In this document: positions 35,036 to 43,820 of the stretch, piece by piece
Layout: each line of letters opens with the position of its first letter
How positions within the stretch are numbered: the first letter of the stretch is position 1
DNA from: Embleya sp040605455
Lineage (GTDB): Bacteria; Actinomycetota; Actinomycetes; Streptomycetales; Streptomycetaceae
Length of the DNA: 64,000 nucleotides
Reading direction: 5' to 3'
Assembly (NCBI RefSeq): GCF_040605455.1
Contig: NZ_JBEXCV010000030.1
Location: 6,376 to 70,375, forward strand
Notes under the pieces: model-generated
Told to the model about the DNA's origin: nothing
What the model saw: only the letters and a program-made list of their open reading frames with translations
Database searches by the model: none
Program-made: the position numbers and the translations under genes

Positions 35036-37066
35036 CTACTTGCCGGCACCGTTGAGCTGCGCGGGGGCCACCAGATCGGCCAGTCGGGTGTCGCCGAGTC
35101 CGCCGGCCCGCACCGATTCGAGCAGGCCCTTGAGCACGGCGGTCTGCGGGCCGCCGCCGGCGATCAGCGCGCCGAGCGCGCCGGCCAGGGTGAGGTCGCG
35201 CACGCCGCCCGCACCCAGGCCGGTGACCATCGTGCCGAGGTCGTCGGTGAAGGTGGAGGTGTTCGGGTCCAGCCAGGCGCCGGCCATCGCGCGTACCGTG
35301 TCCGAGCGGCCGACGAACGCGTCCACGCTCTTCCCGGCCGCCATCGCGCCCATGATCCGGTCGAAGAACATGCTGTCCCCGCCGACGATGTCGATCCTGG
35401 CGTTCTCCAGGCCGGTAGCCAGCACCGTCGCCTGTGCCTCGGCGATCTGCCGGTCCACGTCCAGGCCGGCCAGTCGGATCTCCTTCTCCGCCTCCAGACG
35501 CAGCCGGTATTCCTCGTGCACTCGGCTGGACTCGTCCAGAGCGGCCATCGCGGCGGCCTTCTCGGTCAGGCCCTCGGCCTCGCCCTTGAGTCGCTCGCGC
35601 AGCCCCTCGGCACTCGCGAGTGCCTTCCTGCGGGTCACCTCCGCCTCGGCGTGGCCCAGCTTGGCCACCGCCTCGGCCATCCGCTCCTGCACCTCGGCCT
35701 CGGCCAGGCCGACCGCCGCCGCCTCGGCGCGCTTGCCCTCGGCGCCGCGGATCGCGGCCTGGGTGTCCAGTTCGGCGGACTTGCGCCGGGCCTCGGCCAG
35801 GGTGAGCTGCTCGGCCGCCCGGTGTCCGGCCGCCTGCTCGGCGGCCTCGGCCGCCTTGATGTCCTTGACCAGCCGCTCCTGCGCCTCGGCTTCGGCGCGG
35901 ATGACCAGCGCCTGGCGCTCGCGCTCGGCCTCCTCCACCAGTCGCAGCTTCTTGATCTCCTCCTCCTGCGCGGCGACGGTGCGCTCGACCGCGATCCGCT
36001 CGCGGATCACCTCGGCGATGTCGCGCTTCTCCGCCTCGACCTCCTTGTCGCCGGCGATGCGGCGCAGCTGGGTCTCCCGCTCCCGGGCGATCACCTCCAG
36101 GAGGCGGTCCTTCTCGATCCGCTCGTTCTCCACCGCGATCACCCGCTCGCGGTTCTTCTGCGCGACGGCCACCTCGCGTTCGCGGTTCTCGTTCTGAACC
36201 CCGATCGCCTCCTCCGTCTTCATGTGTGCACTTTGGGCGCGCAGGCGCTCCTCGGCCTGCACACGCGCGGTCTCGGCCTCCTCCCGGGCCCGGCTGATCT
36301 CGATCTCGCGGCGCTGCTTGATCTCCGCGTCGGCCTGCCGGCGCTCGAGTTCGAGCACCGTCTCCCGGGCCTCGACGTTCTGCCGGGTCATCTCCTTCTC
36401 CTCGGTGCGCTGGTACTCGTTGGTGCGCACGTGCTCGATCGCGGTCAGCTCGGTGATCTTGCGAATGCCCTGGGCGTCCAGGATGTTCGCGGCGTCGAGC
36501 TGGCTCATCGGGGTCTGTTCGAGGAAGTCGATCGCGGCGTCGTCGAGGTGGTAGCCGTTGAGGTCGGTGCCGATCACCGCGAGGATGCGGTCCCGGAACT
36601 CCTCGCGCTTGGTGTACAGGTCGACGAAGTCGAGCTGCTTGCCCACGGTCTTGAGCGCCTCGGCGAACTTGGCGGCGAAGAAGTCCTGGATCGCGGCCCG
36701 ATCGCTGGCCCGGTCCGCGCCGATCGCCTGGGCCACCTTGATCACGTCCTCGACGGTCTTGTTGACCCGGACGAAGAAGTAGATGTGGATGTCCGCCCGG
36801 ATGTTGTCCTGACAGATCAGGCCCTCGCGGCCGGTCCGGCGAATCTCGATGGTCTTCACCGAGATGTCCATGGTCTCGGCCCGATGCAGCACGGGCAGCA
36901 CCACGGCGCCGGTGAAGGTGACGTCGACCGTGTTCGCCTTGGAGATGATCAGGGCCTGGCCCTGTGACACCTTGCGGTACAGCCGGGTCACGGCCAGGAA
37001 CACGACGAGCACGACGAGCAGGACGACGGCGACGAGCACACCGATGCCCACGGTGATGGCATCCAT
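35036..37066 (-). CDS. flotillin / YqiK-like SPFH-domain protein
   Basis: 676 residues from an ATG with AAGGGA 8 bases upstream. One N-terminal membrane helix (VGIGVLVAVVLLVVLVVFLA), the SPFH/band-7 domain (KVSQGQALIISK, VDVTFTGAVVLPVLHRAETM, VFVRVNKTVEDVIK-like stretch), then a long Glu/Ala/Arg coiled coil (about 200-540; for example EAETARVQAEERLRAQSAHM), and a flotillin C-terminus with GDSMFFDRIMGAMAAG. Flotillins oligomerise on the inner membrane and organise lipid microdomains. Flanked by a YqiJ-like OB-fold protein and a giant AAA+ ATPase, an arrangement recalling E. coli yqiJ-yqiK plus an ATPase. Confidence 0.93.
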   Translation of the reverse strand: MDAITVGIGVLVAVVLLVVLVVFLAVTRLYRKVSQGQALIISKANTVDVTFTGAVVLPVLHRAETMDISVKTIEIRRTGREGLICQDNIRADIHIYFFVRVNKTVEDVIKVAQAIGADRASDRAAIQDFFAAKFAEALKTVGKQLDFVDLYTKREEFRDRILAVIGTDLNGYHLDDAAIDFLEQTPMSQLDAANILDAQGIRKITELTAIEHVRTNEYQRTEEKEMTRQNVEARETVLELERRQADAEIKQRREIEISRAREEAETARVQAEERLRAQSAHMKTEEAIGVQNENREREVAVAQKNRERVIAVENERIEKDRLLEVIARERETQLRRIAGDKEVEAEKRDIAEVIRERIAVERTVAAQEEEIKKLRLVEEAERERQALVIRAEAEAQERLVKDIKAAEAAEQAAGHRAAEQLTLAEARRKSAELDTQAAIRGAEGKRAEAAAVGLAEAEVQERMAEAVAKLGHAEAEVTRRKALASAEGLRERLKGEAEGLTEKAAAMAALDESSRVHEEYRLRLEAEKEIRLAGLDVDRQIAEAQATVLATGLENARIDIVGGDSMFFDRIMGAMAAGKSVDAFVGRSDTVRAMAGAWLDPNTSTFTDDLGTMVTGLGAGGVRDLTLAGALGALIAGGGPQTAVLKGLLESVRAGGLGDTRLADLVAPAQLNGAGK

Positions 37067-37194
37067 CAGTGAAATCCCTTGGTAGAACGGGACGTTGGTT
37101 GGCGAGCAGGCGGCTTCGCGAAAGGCTGGGTCGTGGCGGTCCGCACGGTTTTCGGGCCGCCACCGGGGGGCCGGGGTGTCGTGGCCCGGGCCGA

Positions 37195-37857
37195 TCAGCG
37201 TGCCGTGCGGTCCGGGTCCAGCGCGCTGTCGAAGCGGGTGACCCGGAAGAACTCGCCGGCCGCGTCGTAGTCGAAGATCAGCGCGGTGCTGCCGGAGACC
37301 AACCCGCTCTCGTCCGTGCGCACCTGGAGGATCGCGGTCGAGCCGTCCTCGGCCCGGACCTCGGCCTGGCCGAAGTCCAGACCTACCCGACCGGTCCGGA
37401 TCAGGCAGGTTCGGCCGACGAAGTCGGCCCGTACGGAGGGGCGTTCGGGCGGCAGGAAGCGCCGACCCAGGGCCCGCACGAGGCGCGCGGTGAGCAGGCC
37501 GAGACCGAGCGCCGCAGGAAGCGCCGCAGCGCGCAGCCACCAGCGGTCGGTCAACGCGGTCCCGACCAGACACACGAACCAGGTCACCGCGATCGCGAAC
37601 GAGATGGTCACGGTGATCGGTACGCCGGCGGTGTCGCGTGGGTCGTGGCCTCCATGACCCACGTGGCCACCGTGACCGTCATGGCCCCCGTGGGCCCAGG
37701 GCCCGCCATGATGACCACCCCCATGGCCCCCGTGGCCCCCATGACCCACGGCGACACCGCCGAGCAGCACCAGCAGCCAATAGGCCGCCACCACGACGAG
37801 CGCGAAGCTGAACAGAACGGCTGGAAACGCCAGTGCCGCCCGCACGAAATCCCCCAC
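37195..37857 (-). CDS. YqiJ/NfeD-like membrane protein with OB-fold and His/Gly-rich segment
   Basis: 220 residues from a GTG behind GAGGGGG. Membrane helix 1 is residues about 10-32. Residues 39-71 form a His/Gly-rich stretch with 11 histidines. Two further helices follow (81-101, 109-128). A C-terminal OB-like beta domain covers about 140-215 (VRADFVGRTCLIRTGRVGLD, AILQVRTDES). NfeD/YqiJ OB proteins partner SPFH proteins in bacteria, which matches the flotillin gene 128 bases downstream. The His stretch is probably on one membrane face and could bind Zn, Ni, Co or Cu; this is inference from composition. Confidence 0.85.
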   Translation of the reverse strand: MGDFVRAALAFPAVLFSFALVVVAAYWLLVLLGGVAVGHGGHGGHGGGHHGGPWAHGGHDGHGGHVGHGGHDPRDTAGVPITVTISFAIAVTWFVCLVGTALTDRWWLRAAALPAALGLGLLTARLVRALGRRFLPPERPSVRADFVGRTCLIRTGRVGLDFGQAEVRAEDGSTAILQVRTDESGLVSGSTALIFDYDAAGEFFRVTRFDSALDPDRTAR

Positions 37858-37980
37858 CGTTCCACCCCCTCGGCCCGCCGTGCGCCGACATCGTGGCACC
37901 GGCGGCAAGGCGTGCGCATTGCCGGATGCCGGCAGTGTTGACGCCTGCTTGATATCCGGCACCGGACCCAGGGCAGGCAT

Positions 37981-38040
37981 GATCGAAGCGGGGCGCGATC
38001 GAAGCGGGGCGCGATTAAAGCGGGGCGCGATTAAAGCGGC
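37981..38040. repeat. 16-bp tandem repeat
   Basis: Units of GATCGAAGCGGGGCGC, twice exact, then GATTAAAGCGGGGCGC and a partial fourth (37981, 37997, 38013, 38029). The array runs into the stop codon of the PucR gene, whose TAA is supplied by the repeat (38031-38033). Copy-number change would therefore alter or preserve the C-terminus. Confidence 0.85.
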
Positions 38041-39236
38041 ATACCCGGCCAGCCCAAGAGCCGGGCGCCCAGGGCTGCGGTCTCCAGGGTGTAGCGCTGG
38101 AGCGCGTCGCCGGGGTCGTATCCGGTCAGCGTGCGAATCCGCTCCAGTCGATAGGACAGCGTGCGCACGCTGATCCGCAACCGGCGGGCGGCCTCGGCAT
38201 TGACGTAACCCGCCCCCGCACACGCGGTGATCGTCTCCAGGAGCGGGCCCGCGCCGCCGCGCGCGTGCACCAGCGGACCGAGCGCGCTGCGGACCAGGTC
38301 GGCCATCGCCGCCCGGTCGCGCATCAGCACCGGGAAGACCAGCAGGTCGCCGGCGTCCAGCACGCTGCCCGGCAGATCCAGCCGCGCGGCCAGGTCGAGC
38401 GCGCCCAGCGCCTCCTCGTACGACGACACCACGCCGCTCGCTCCGGAGTGCGGTCGGCCCAGCGCGACCCGCTTCGCGCACTCGTGGCCGGTGCCGGTCC
38501 GGGTCGCATATCGGGCGAACGCGGTGAGCACCGACTGCTCGTTGTCCGCCGCGATGCACACGAGCCGGCCGTCCTTGGTGGTCAGCAATACGTCGCGCTC
38601 GCCGAACCGACCGATCAAATCGCGCTCGACCCGGCGGACCAGCGGATGCACCTCGTCGTAGTCGCTCGTGCCCACGGCCACCGCGACCGCGTGCGCCCGG
38701 GCCAGGCGCAGCCCGAACCGCTCGGCGCGCTCGGCAAGCCGTCCCGGGTCGCTTCGGCCGTAGAGCAGGTCGTCGATGAACTCGCGACGTGCGGCCTCCT
38801 CCTGGCGAACCGCGAGCCGGCGCGCGTGCGCGTGCCCCACGCCGAGAGCGGCGATCGCCGCGTCCAGCGCGGCCAGCACCGCGTCCCCACCCCGGACCGC
38901 GTCACTCACACTCGGCGCACGCCCGATGCCCGGCAGCGTGCCCCACGCGCGGCGCGTCTCGCGCAGGTACAGCCCGACCAGGGGACGCCAATCGTGCCCG
39001 GCCTCCGCCGCCCGCTCACCCGACGCCGCCAGCGCGTCCAACTCGGCCCGACGCAGCAGCCGCCCGGTCCCGGAGACCTCGCCGAGCAACTCGGCCCACC
39101 CGTCCGCGAACTCGACGGATATTCCGTCGCCGCTCTCCACTCCCGGTCCCCCCGAAGCCCCACCACGTTGTCGAATATCCGACGCCGAAACGCTACCAAC
39201 ATTGCCGATTCCCGGCAGCGACCGGGCTCGAGTCAT
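38031..39236 (-). CDS. PucR/CdaR-family transcriptional regulator
   Basis: 401 residues from an ATG at 39236 (weak start context); a GTG at 39140 behind GGGGGGACCGGGA is an attractive alternative (369 aa). The middle is a GGDEF-like regulatory region typical of PucR proteins (AHAVAVAVGTSDYDEVHPLV, LLTTKDGRLVCIAA). The C-terminal helix-turn-helix NAEAARRLRISVRTLSYRLERI is the PucR HTH_30 signature. It is the gene upstream of the YqiJ-like/flotillin/ATPase block on the same strand, so it could regulate that block. No ligand can be inferred. Confidence 0.85.
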   Translation of the reverse strand: MTRARSLPGIGNVGSVSASDIRQRGGASGGPGVESGDGISVEFADGWAELLGEVSGTGRLLRRAELDALAASGERAAEAGHDWRPLVGLYLRETRRAWGTLPGIGRAPSVSDAVRGGDAVLAALDAAIAALGVGHAHARRLAVRQEEAARREFIDDLLYGRSDPGRLAERAERFGLRLARAHAVAVAVGTSDYDEVHPLVRRVERDLIGRFGERDVLLTTKDGRLVCIAADNEQSVLTAFARYATRTGTGHECAKRVALGRPHSGASGVVSSYEEALGALDLAARLDLPGSVLDAGDLLVFPVLMRDRAAMADLVRSALGPLVHARGGAGPLLETITACAGAGYVNAEAARRLRISVRTLSYRLERIRTLTGYDPGDALQRYTLETAALGARLLGWPGMPL

Positions 39237-39451
39237 GGTGTGGTCGCGGCTGGGCACCCAGCGCACCGAACACGACGTGCCCGCCTGCTCGGCTCCTATC
39301 CGACGCCGCGTAGACGGCTGTTCGCCGAGTGGACGGCCGGCCTGCTGCCGACCGTGCCGGTCGGACTCGCCTCGGCCATTCGCATGGTGGTCGCGGTCGA
39401 CTCCCCGGGTCCGGCCGCGTGGGCCGCCCGGCGCAATGCCGATCCCGTCCC

Positions 39452-40054
39452 TCAGCCGATCAGTTCGGAGACGATCGGCACCAGGGCGCGAAATGCCTTG
39501 CCCCGGTGGCTGATCGCGTTCTTCTCGGCGGCGCTCAGCTCGGCGGCGGTACGGGTGTCGTCGGCGACCCGGAGGATCGGGTCGTAGCCGAAGCCGCCGG
39601 TGCCGCGCGGTTCTCGGGTCAGGGTGCCCTCGAATCGGCCCTCCACCACCCGCTCGGTGCCGTCCGGCAGGGCGAGCGCCGCCGCGCAGGCGAACCACGC
39701 GGCACGGTGCTCGTCGCCGATGTCGGACAACTGCGCGAGCAGCAGCCGCAGGTTGGCCGCGTCGTCGCCGTGCGTGCCGGCCCAGCGCGCGGAGAAGATG
39801 CCGGGCATTCCGTTGAGTGCGGCCACGCACAGGCCGGAGTCGTCGGCGATCGCCGGAAGTCCCGTGGCCTGCGCGATGGCGTGCGCCTTGAGCAGGGCAT
39901 TGGCCGCGAAGGTGAGACCCGTCTCGGGCACGTCGGGGACATCCGGATAGGCGTCCATGCCGACGAGTTCCACATCGAGCCCGGCATCCTTGAGGATCTG
40001 CTGGAGCTCGACGACCTTGTTGGCGTTGCGTGTGGCGAGTACGAGACGGCTCAT
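39452..40054 (-). CDS. rdgB: XTP/dITP diphosphatase (RdgB/HAM1)
   Basis: 200 residues from an ATG. RLVLATRNANKVVELQQIL, TFAANALLKAHAIA, PAIADDSGLCVAALNGMPGIFSARW, GGFGYDPILR and ISHRGKAFRAL match the HAM1 family at full length. It hydrolyses non-canonical purine NTPs (ITP, XTP) to monophosphates and keeps them out of DNA and RNA. It keeps its usual actinobacterial neighbourhood near rph. Confidence 0.96.
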   Translation of the reverse strand: MSRLVLATRNANKVVELQQILKDAGLDVELVGMDAYPDVPDVPETGLTFAANALLKAHAIAQATGLPAIADDSGLCVAALNGMPGIFSARWAGTHGDDAANLRLLLAQLSDIGDEHRAAWFACAAALALPDGTERVVEGRFEGTLTREPRGTGGFGYDPILRVADDTRTAAELSAAEKNAISHRGKAFRALVPIVSELIG

Positions 40055-40113
40055 GCGGCCAAGCCTAGGCTCGCGGCGGCCGCGGATCGAATCCGGACCG
40101 CCCTGCGGGCCTG

Positions 40114-40512
40114 CTACTTCACACAGATCGTGGTCAGGTTCTTCGCGCCGTTGATCAGCGGCTGCAAGTCGCTCGCACTCAGACTCCCGCCGTTGGCCGC
40201 CTTGGTGCTGAGCTGGGTGATCACGTCACCGAGGCCGTTCGCCGCGTTCTTCGCGTCGTTCGAGTCCAGGTCCTTGGTCTTGTCGTTCAAGGTCTTCTGC
40301 AGCTTGTCGAGCGCCTTGCCGGCGGCAGCCGGGTCGTTCAGCACATTGCCCAGCGTGGAGATGTCGTTGGTGAGGTCGGTGGCCAGTTCGGCACACGAAA
40401 TGGCCTGCTGCGCCTGTTCACACGCGGCGGTGGCGAACAACGCGCCCGCCATGACGGTGGCCGCGATCGTGGTGCGCAGGACCCGGCGGGAACGGTACGT
40501 GGCGCGGAACAT
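40114..40512 (-). CDS. small secreted or lipoprotein-like protein
   Basis: 132 residues from an ATG behind GAGGAGCTCC. An N-terminal signal of basic residues and a hydrophobic core (RTTIAATVMAGALFATAAC) ends in a weak lipobox-like TAAC. The mature part is polar and helical (DPAAAGKALDKLQKTLNDKT) with three Cys in all. No enzyme motif. Insertion between rdgB and rph breaks the gene order seen in Mycobacterium. Probably extracytoplasmic, function unknown. Confidence 0.8.
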   Translation of the reverse strand: MFRATYRSRRVLRTTIAATVMAGALFATAACEQAQQAISCAELATDLTNDISTLGNVLNDPAAAGKALDKLQKTLNDKTKDLDSNDAKNAANGLGDVITQLSTKAANGGSLSASDLQPLINGAKNLTTICVK

Positions 40513-40765
40513 GGAGCTCCTCGTCAGGGACGGGCCGATCGGCCCGGTCGTGGCTGCCGCTGATCGGGATGATCAGGTGCCATGACCGTACTGGTGTCCG
40601 GCCCCGCGACGGGCCGACGGTGGCACACCCGATGCGTGCCGGTTGCGCGTACGTGACACTCGCAACCGGCACGTGACCACCATGTGCGGTGGTATGCCGG
40701 GGAAACAACCACCGGACCCGATTCCGGACGCTTCGGCGGATTCGTCACCCGCTCGGCGGTGGCGC

Positions 40766-41491
40766 TCAGGACTCCAGGGCGAGTTGCTGAAGCATCGTCA
40801 GTTCCTCGCAGCCCCGCGCGCCCAGGTCGAGCAGGCTGTTCAGCAGCGCGCGGTCGAACGGCTCCTTCTCCGCGGTGCCCTGCACCTCGACGAAGCGCCC
40901 GTCACCGGTGCACACGATGTTCATGTCGGTCTCGGCGCGGACGTCCTCCTCATACGGGAGGTCGAGCATCGGCACGCCGTCGATGATGCCGACGCTGACC
41001 GCCGCCACCGAGCCGATCAGCGGGTTGGCGCCCTTGCGGGTGAGCTTGCGCTCACGCGCCCAGGTCACCGCGTCGGCGAGCGCGACGTAGGCGCCGGTGA
41101 TCGCCGCGGTCCGGGTGCCGCCGTCGGCTTGGAGCACGTCGCAGTCGAGGTGGATCGTGGTCTCACCGAGCGCCTTGGTGTCGATCACCGCACGCAGCGA
41201 ACGACCGATCAGCCGCGAGATCTCGTGCGTACGCCCGCCGATCCGGCCCTTGACCGACTCGCGGTCGCCGCGCGTGTGGGTCGCGCGCGGCAACATCGAG
41301 TACTCGGCGGTGACCCAGCCCTCTCCGCTGCCCTTGCGCCAGCGCGGCACACCTTCGGTGACGCTCGCGGCGACCAGGACGCGCGTACGACCGAACTCGA
41401 CGAGGACCGAGCCCTCGGCGTGGTCGAGCCACTTGCGCTGGAACGTGACCGGGCGGAGCTGGTCGGGGGTACGGCCGTCTACTCGTGACAT
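40766..41491 (-). CDS. rph: ribonuclease PH
   Basis: 241 residues, full length. RPVTFQRKWLDHAEGSVLVE, GRTRVLVAASVTEGVPRWRK, RGDRESVKGRIGGRTHEISR, LDCDVLQADGGTRTAAITGA and the metal/phosphate-site region DLPYEEDVRAETDMNIV. It is a phosphate-dependent 3' exonuclease that trims tRNA 3' ends. It sits in the conserved actinobacterial rph block (murI, Rv1339-like, rph, rdgB). Confidence 0.96.
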   Translation of the reverse strand: MSRVDGRTPDQLRPVTFQRKWLDHAEGSVLVEFGRTRVLVAASVTEGVPRWRKGSGEGWVTAEYSMLPRATHTRGDRESVKGRIGGRTHEISRLIGRSLRAVIDTKALGETTIHLDCDVLQADGGTRTAAITGAYVALADAVTWARERKLTRKGANPLIGSVAAVSVGIIDGVPMLDLPYEEDVRAETDMNIVCTGDGRFVEVQGTAEKEPFDRALLNSLLDLGARGCEELTMLQQLALES

Positions 41492-41545
41492 GGACCCAGC
41501 CTAAGCGGTGCCAGGCGCGGTTTCGGACCGCCCGCCCGGCGCGCC

Positions 41546-42301
41546 TCAGACCGTGTGCGAGGCGTCCGGCAGGGCCAGCTCGACGGCGCCGGAGAAGGTC
41601 TTGCGGGCGTCGTCCAGATTGCGCCCGCGGCTCGTCCACGGCGGGATGTGGGTGAGCAACAGCCTTCCCACGCCCGCCCGTTCGGCATGCTCACCGGCCT
41701 GTCGGCCGTTCAGGTGCACGTGTGGCAGGTCCTCCCGACCGTACTCGAAGGACGCCTCGCACAGCAGCAGGTCGGCGCCGCGCGAGATCCGTACCAGGTC
41801 GTCGCTGACACCGGTGTCGCCGGAGTAGACGAGCGATCGGTCGCCGACCTCGATCCGGTAGGCATACGACTCCACGGGGTGCGGCATGCGGTCCGCGGTG
41901 ATCCGGAACGGGCCGACCTCGAACGTGCCGGTGACCACCGTGCGGAAGTCGAACACGTCGCCCATCCGCCCGTTGTCGATCGCGCCCTCGACGTCGTACG
42001 CGCGCGCGATCCGCTCGTGCGTGTCGGCCGGTCCGTACACCGGCAGCCGAGGCAGTTCACCGGCCGGGCAGTACTTGCGGGCCACGAAATAGCAGGCGAG
42101 GTCGAGGCAATGGTCCGCGTGCAGGTGGCTGAGCAGCACCGCGTCGACCGAGGCGAGCGTGGTGTGCCGTTGCAGGGCGCCGAGTGCGCCGTTGCCCAGA
42201 TCGATCAGGATCCGGACCCCGTCGGCTTCCAGGAGGTAACACGAGCAGGGGCTGTCCGGCCCGGGGAAGCTGCCGGAGCAGCCGACGACGGTGAGTTTCA
42301 C
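41546..42301 (-). CDS. metallo-beta-lactamase-fold phosphodiesterase, Rv1339-like
   Basis: 251 residues; the GTG at 42301 overlaps the end of murI (GTGA). MKLTVVGCSGSFPGPDSPCS, metal motif LLSHLHADHCLDL, IEVGDRSLVYSGDTGVSDDL and LLLTHIPPWTSRG follow the RNase Z/Elac-like fold. In Mycobacterium the orthologue at this locus (Rv1339) is reported as an atypical cyclic-AMP phosphodiesterase, so a cyclic-nucleotide PDE role is the leading assignment by synteny and family. Translation is coupled to murI. Confidence 0.85.
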   Translation of the reverse strand: MKLTVVGCSGSFPGPDSPCSCYLLEADGVRILIDLGNGALGALQRHTTLASVDAVLLSHLHADHCLDLACYFVARKYCPAGELPRLPVYGPADTHERIARAYDVEGAIDNGRMGDVFDFRTVVTGTFEVGPFRITADRMPHPVESYAYRIEVGDRSLVYSGDTGVSDDLVRISRGADLLLCEASFEYGREDLPHVHLNGRQAGEHAERAGVGRLLLTHIPPWTSRGRNLDDARKTFSGAVELALPDASHTV

Positions 42302-43113
42302 GTGAGGGCTCCGAGCGCGTCGACGTGCGCGAGTTCGGGGCCGAGGAACCGGCGACCTACGTCGCGGAACTGGGCGGGATCGCCCGTGGTGAGGAATTGG
42401 TGGTCGGGCGCGGCCCGCCCGACGTCGCGCATCAGGCCGCCGGCCGCGAGTGCGCGGTAGACGTCCTTGGCGGTCTCCTCCGCGCTGGAGATGAGCGTGA
42501 CCTGCTCCCCCATGACGTAGGAGATGACACCGGTGAGCAACGGGTAGTGCGTGCAACCGAGGATCAACGTGTCCACGCCCTCGGACACCACCGGATCGAG
42601 GTAACCGCGGGCGGCCTTGAGCAGTTCGTCGCCCCCGGTCACCCCGCGCTCGACGAACTCGACGAAACGCGGGCACGCCTGGGTGGTGAGCCGGATGTGC
42701 GGCGCCGCCGCGAACGCGTCCTCGTAGGCCATCGAGGTCTTGGTCGCCTGCGTCGAGATCACCCCGACCCGCCCGTTGCGGGTGGCCGCCGCGGCCCGCC
42801 GGGTGGCCGGCTTGATCACTTCGATCACCGGGACGGCGTACCGCTCGCGGGCATCCCGCAACATCGCGGCGGACGCGCTGTTGCAGGCTATGACGAGGAT
42901 CTTGACCCCCTCGTCCACGAGCCGATCCAGGCATTCCAGCGCGTATCGGCGCACCTCCGCGATGGGCCTCGGCCCGTAGGGCTGCCGCGCGGTGTCGCCG
43001 AGATAGCGGATCGGCTCGTTCGGAAGCTGGTCGAGCACGGCCCTGGCCACGGTGAGGCCGCCAAAGCTGGAGTCGAAGATTCCGATCGGCGCGTCGTTGG
43101 ATGCGAATGCCAC
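42298..43113 (-). CDS. murI: glutamate racemase
   Basis: About 271 residues from a GTG at 43113 in a weak start context; a TTG at 43155 gives a longer form. Both catalytic cysteines are present in ILVIACNSASA and LILGCTHYPLLTG, with APIGIFDSSFGGLTVARAVL at the N-terminus (one residue differs from the usual DSGFGG). It converts L- to D-glutamate for peptidoglycan. The stop overlaps the start of the MBL phosphodiesterase gene. Confidence 0.94.
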   Translation of the reverse strand: MAFASNDAPIGIFDSSFGGLTVARAVLDQLPNEPIRYLGDTARQPYGPRPIAEVRRYALECLDRLVDEGVKILVIACNSASAAMLRDARERYAVPVIEVIKPATRRAAAATRNGRVGVISTQATKTSMAYEDAFAAAPHIRLTTQACPRFVEFVERGVTGGDELLKAARGYLDPVVSEGVDTLILGCTHYPLLTGVISYVMGEQVTLISSAEETAKDVYRALAAGGLMRDVGRAAPDHQFLTTGDPAQFRDVGRRFLGPELAHVDALGALT

Positions 43114-43820
43114 TCCCCGAGAGTACGCAGTGGAGGGGTACGTCCCGGTGCACAACGGGCATGGGGGTGACCGACGTCATATATATGAAGGCGGCCTCCG
43201 GCCGCTCTCCTCGCAGGCTCGTCGATCACTGGTCGACGATCAAGTCGTGGGCGCCGACGCGCCGAGGGTGGGCCGAGTCGGCGTCGCGGTCGGGGCCGGC
43301 CGAGCGTGTGAGCGGTCGGCCACGCCGTCGATTTGGCGTCGCCGTCGGGCAACGGGGTGGGCCGGTAGGCGAGTTGGCGCGGCGCTCGTGACGGGCCGCG
43401 GCGGCGCGGCCGGCAGGCCCGTGGTCCCGACGCACGGGAGGGCTCAGGCGGCCTTGATCGGGCCGGTGGCGAGCGCGCGGGCCGCCGGGCGCGAGAGCCA
43501 CCACGCGGAGGCCAGGTGCACGGTCGCACCCATGGCGCCGCCGATCGCCAGAGCAGGCGGGTTCGTGCCGGGCGACGGGTACGCAACGCCCTGGTCGGTG
43601 CCCTGCCGCACGCCCCGACCGATAAGACCCCGGGCAGCCGCTCCGCCTGCCCACCGGATCGCGAGCGTGCCGCATCGCGGCCCCGAAAACCGATCGCCCC
43701 CGGCGCCGGGAATCGGCACTCGGGGGCGACGGACGCTCGGGGCGAGGAGAGGGAACCCGTTCGGGGCGACGGAATGGGCCCCGCTCGAAGCTCAGGCCCG
43801 CAGGCCGACCCACACCAAAC
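43114..43820. other. 707-bp region where a rhomboid gene is expected; decayed
   Basis: In Mycobacterium tuberculosis a rhomboid protease gene (Rv1337) separates cysM from murI. Here the interval contains no rhomboid-like sequence with GxSG and His motifs. It holds a short uncertain reading frame (43444-43719) and GC-rich non-coding sequence. The ATATATATGAAGG patch near 43180 is the only AT-rich spot. Confidence 0.55.
43444..43719 (-). CDS. uncertain small reading frame (91 aa)
   Basis: ATG at 43719 without a convincing ribosome-binding site. The C-terminal half (ALAIGGAMGATVHLASAWWL) is hydrophobic and could be one membrane helix; the N-terminal half is Gly/Arg-rich and shadow-like. It might be the last trace of a membrane protein gene. 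No family recognised. Confidence 0.25.
   Translation of the reverse strand: MPIPGAGGDRFSGPRCGTLAIRWAGGAAARGLIGRGVRQGTDQGVAYPSPGTNPPALAIGGAMGATVHLASAWWLSRPAARALATGPIKAA

Noticed and set aside
31937..36967. 1,676-aa plus-strand frame
   Set aside because: Antisense of the flotillin and giant ATPase genes; long open frames on the opposite strand are expected in very GC-rich coding DNA.
37620..37760. CRISPR-like or repeat array from CAT/GGCC periodicity
   Set aside because: The periodicity comes from the His/Gly codons of the OB-fold membrane protein.
39240..39450. possible gene fragment (RLLGSYPTPRRRLFAEWTAG)
   Set aside because: No recognisable family and no start; left unassigned.
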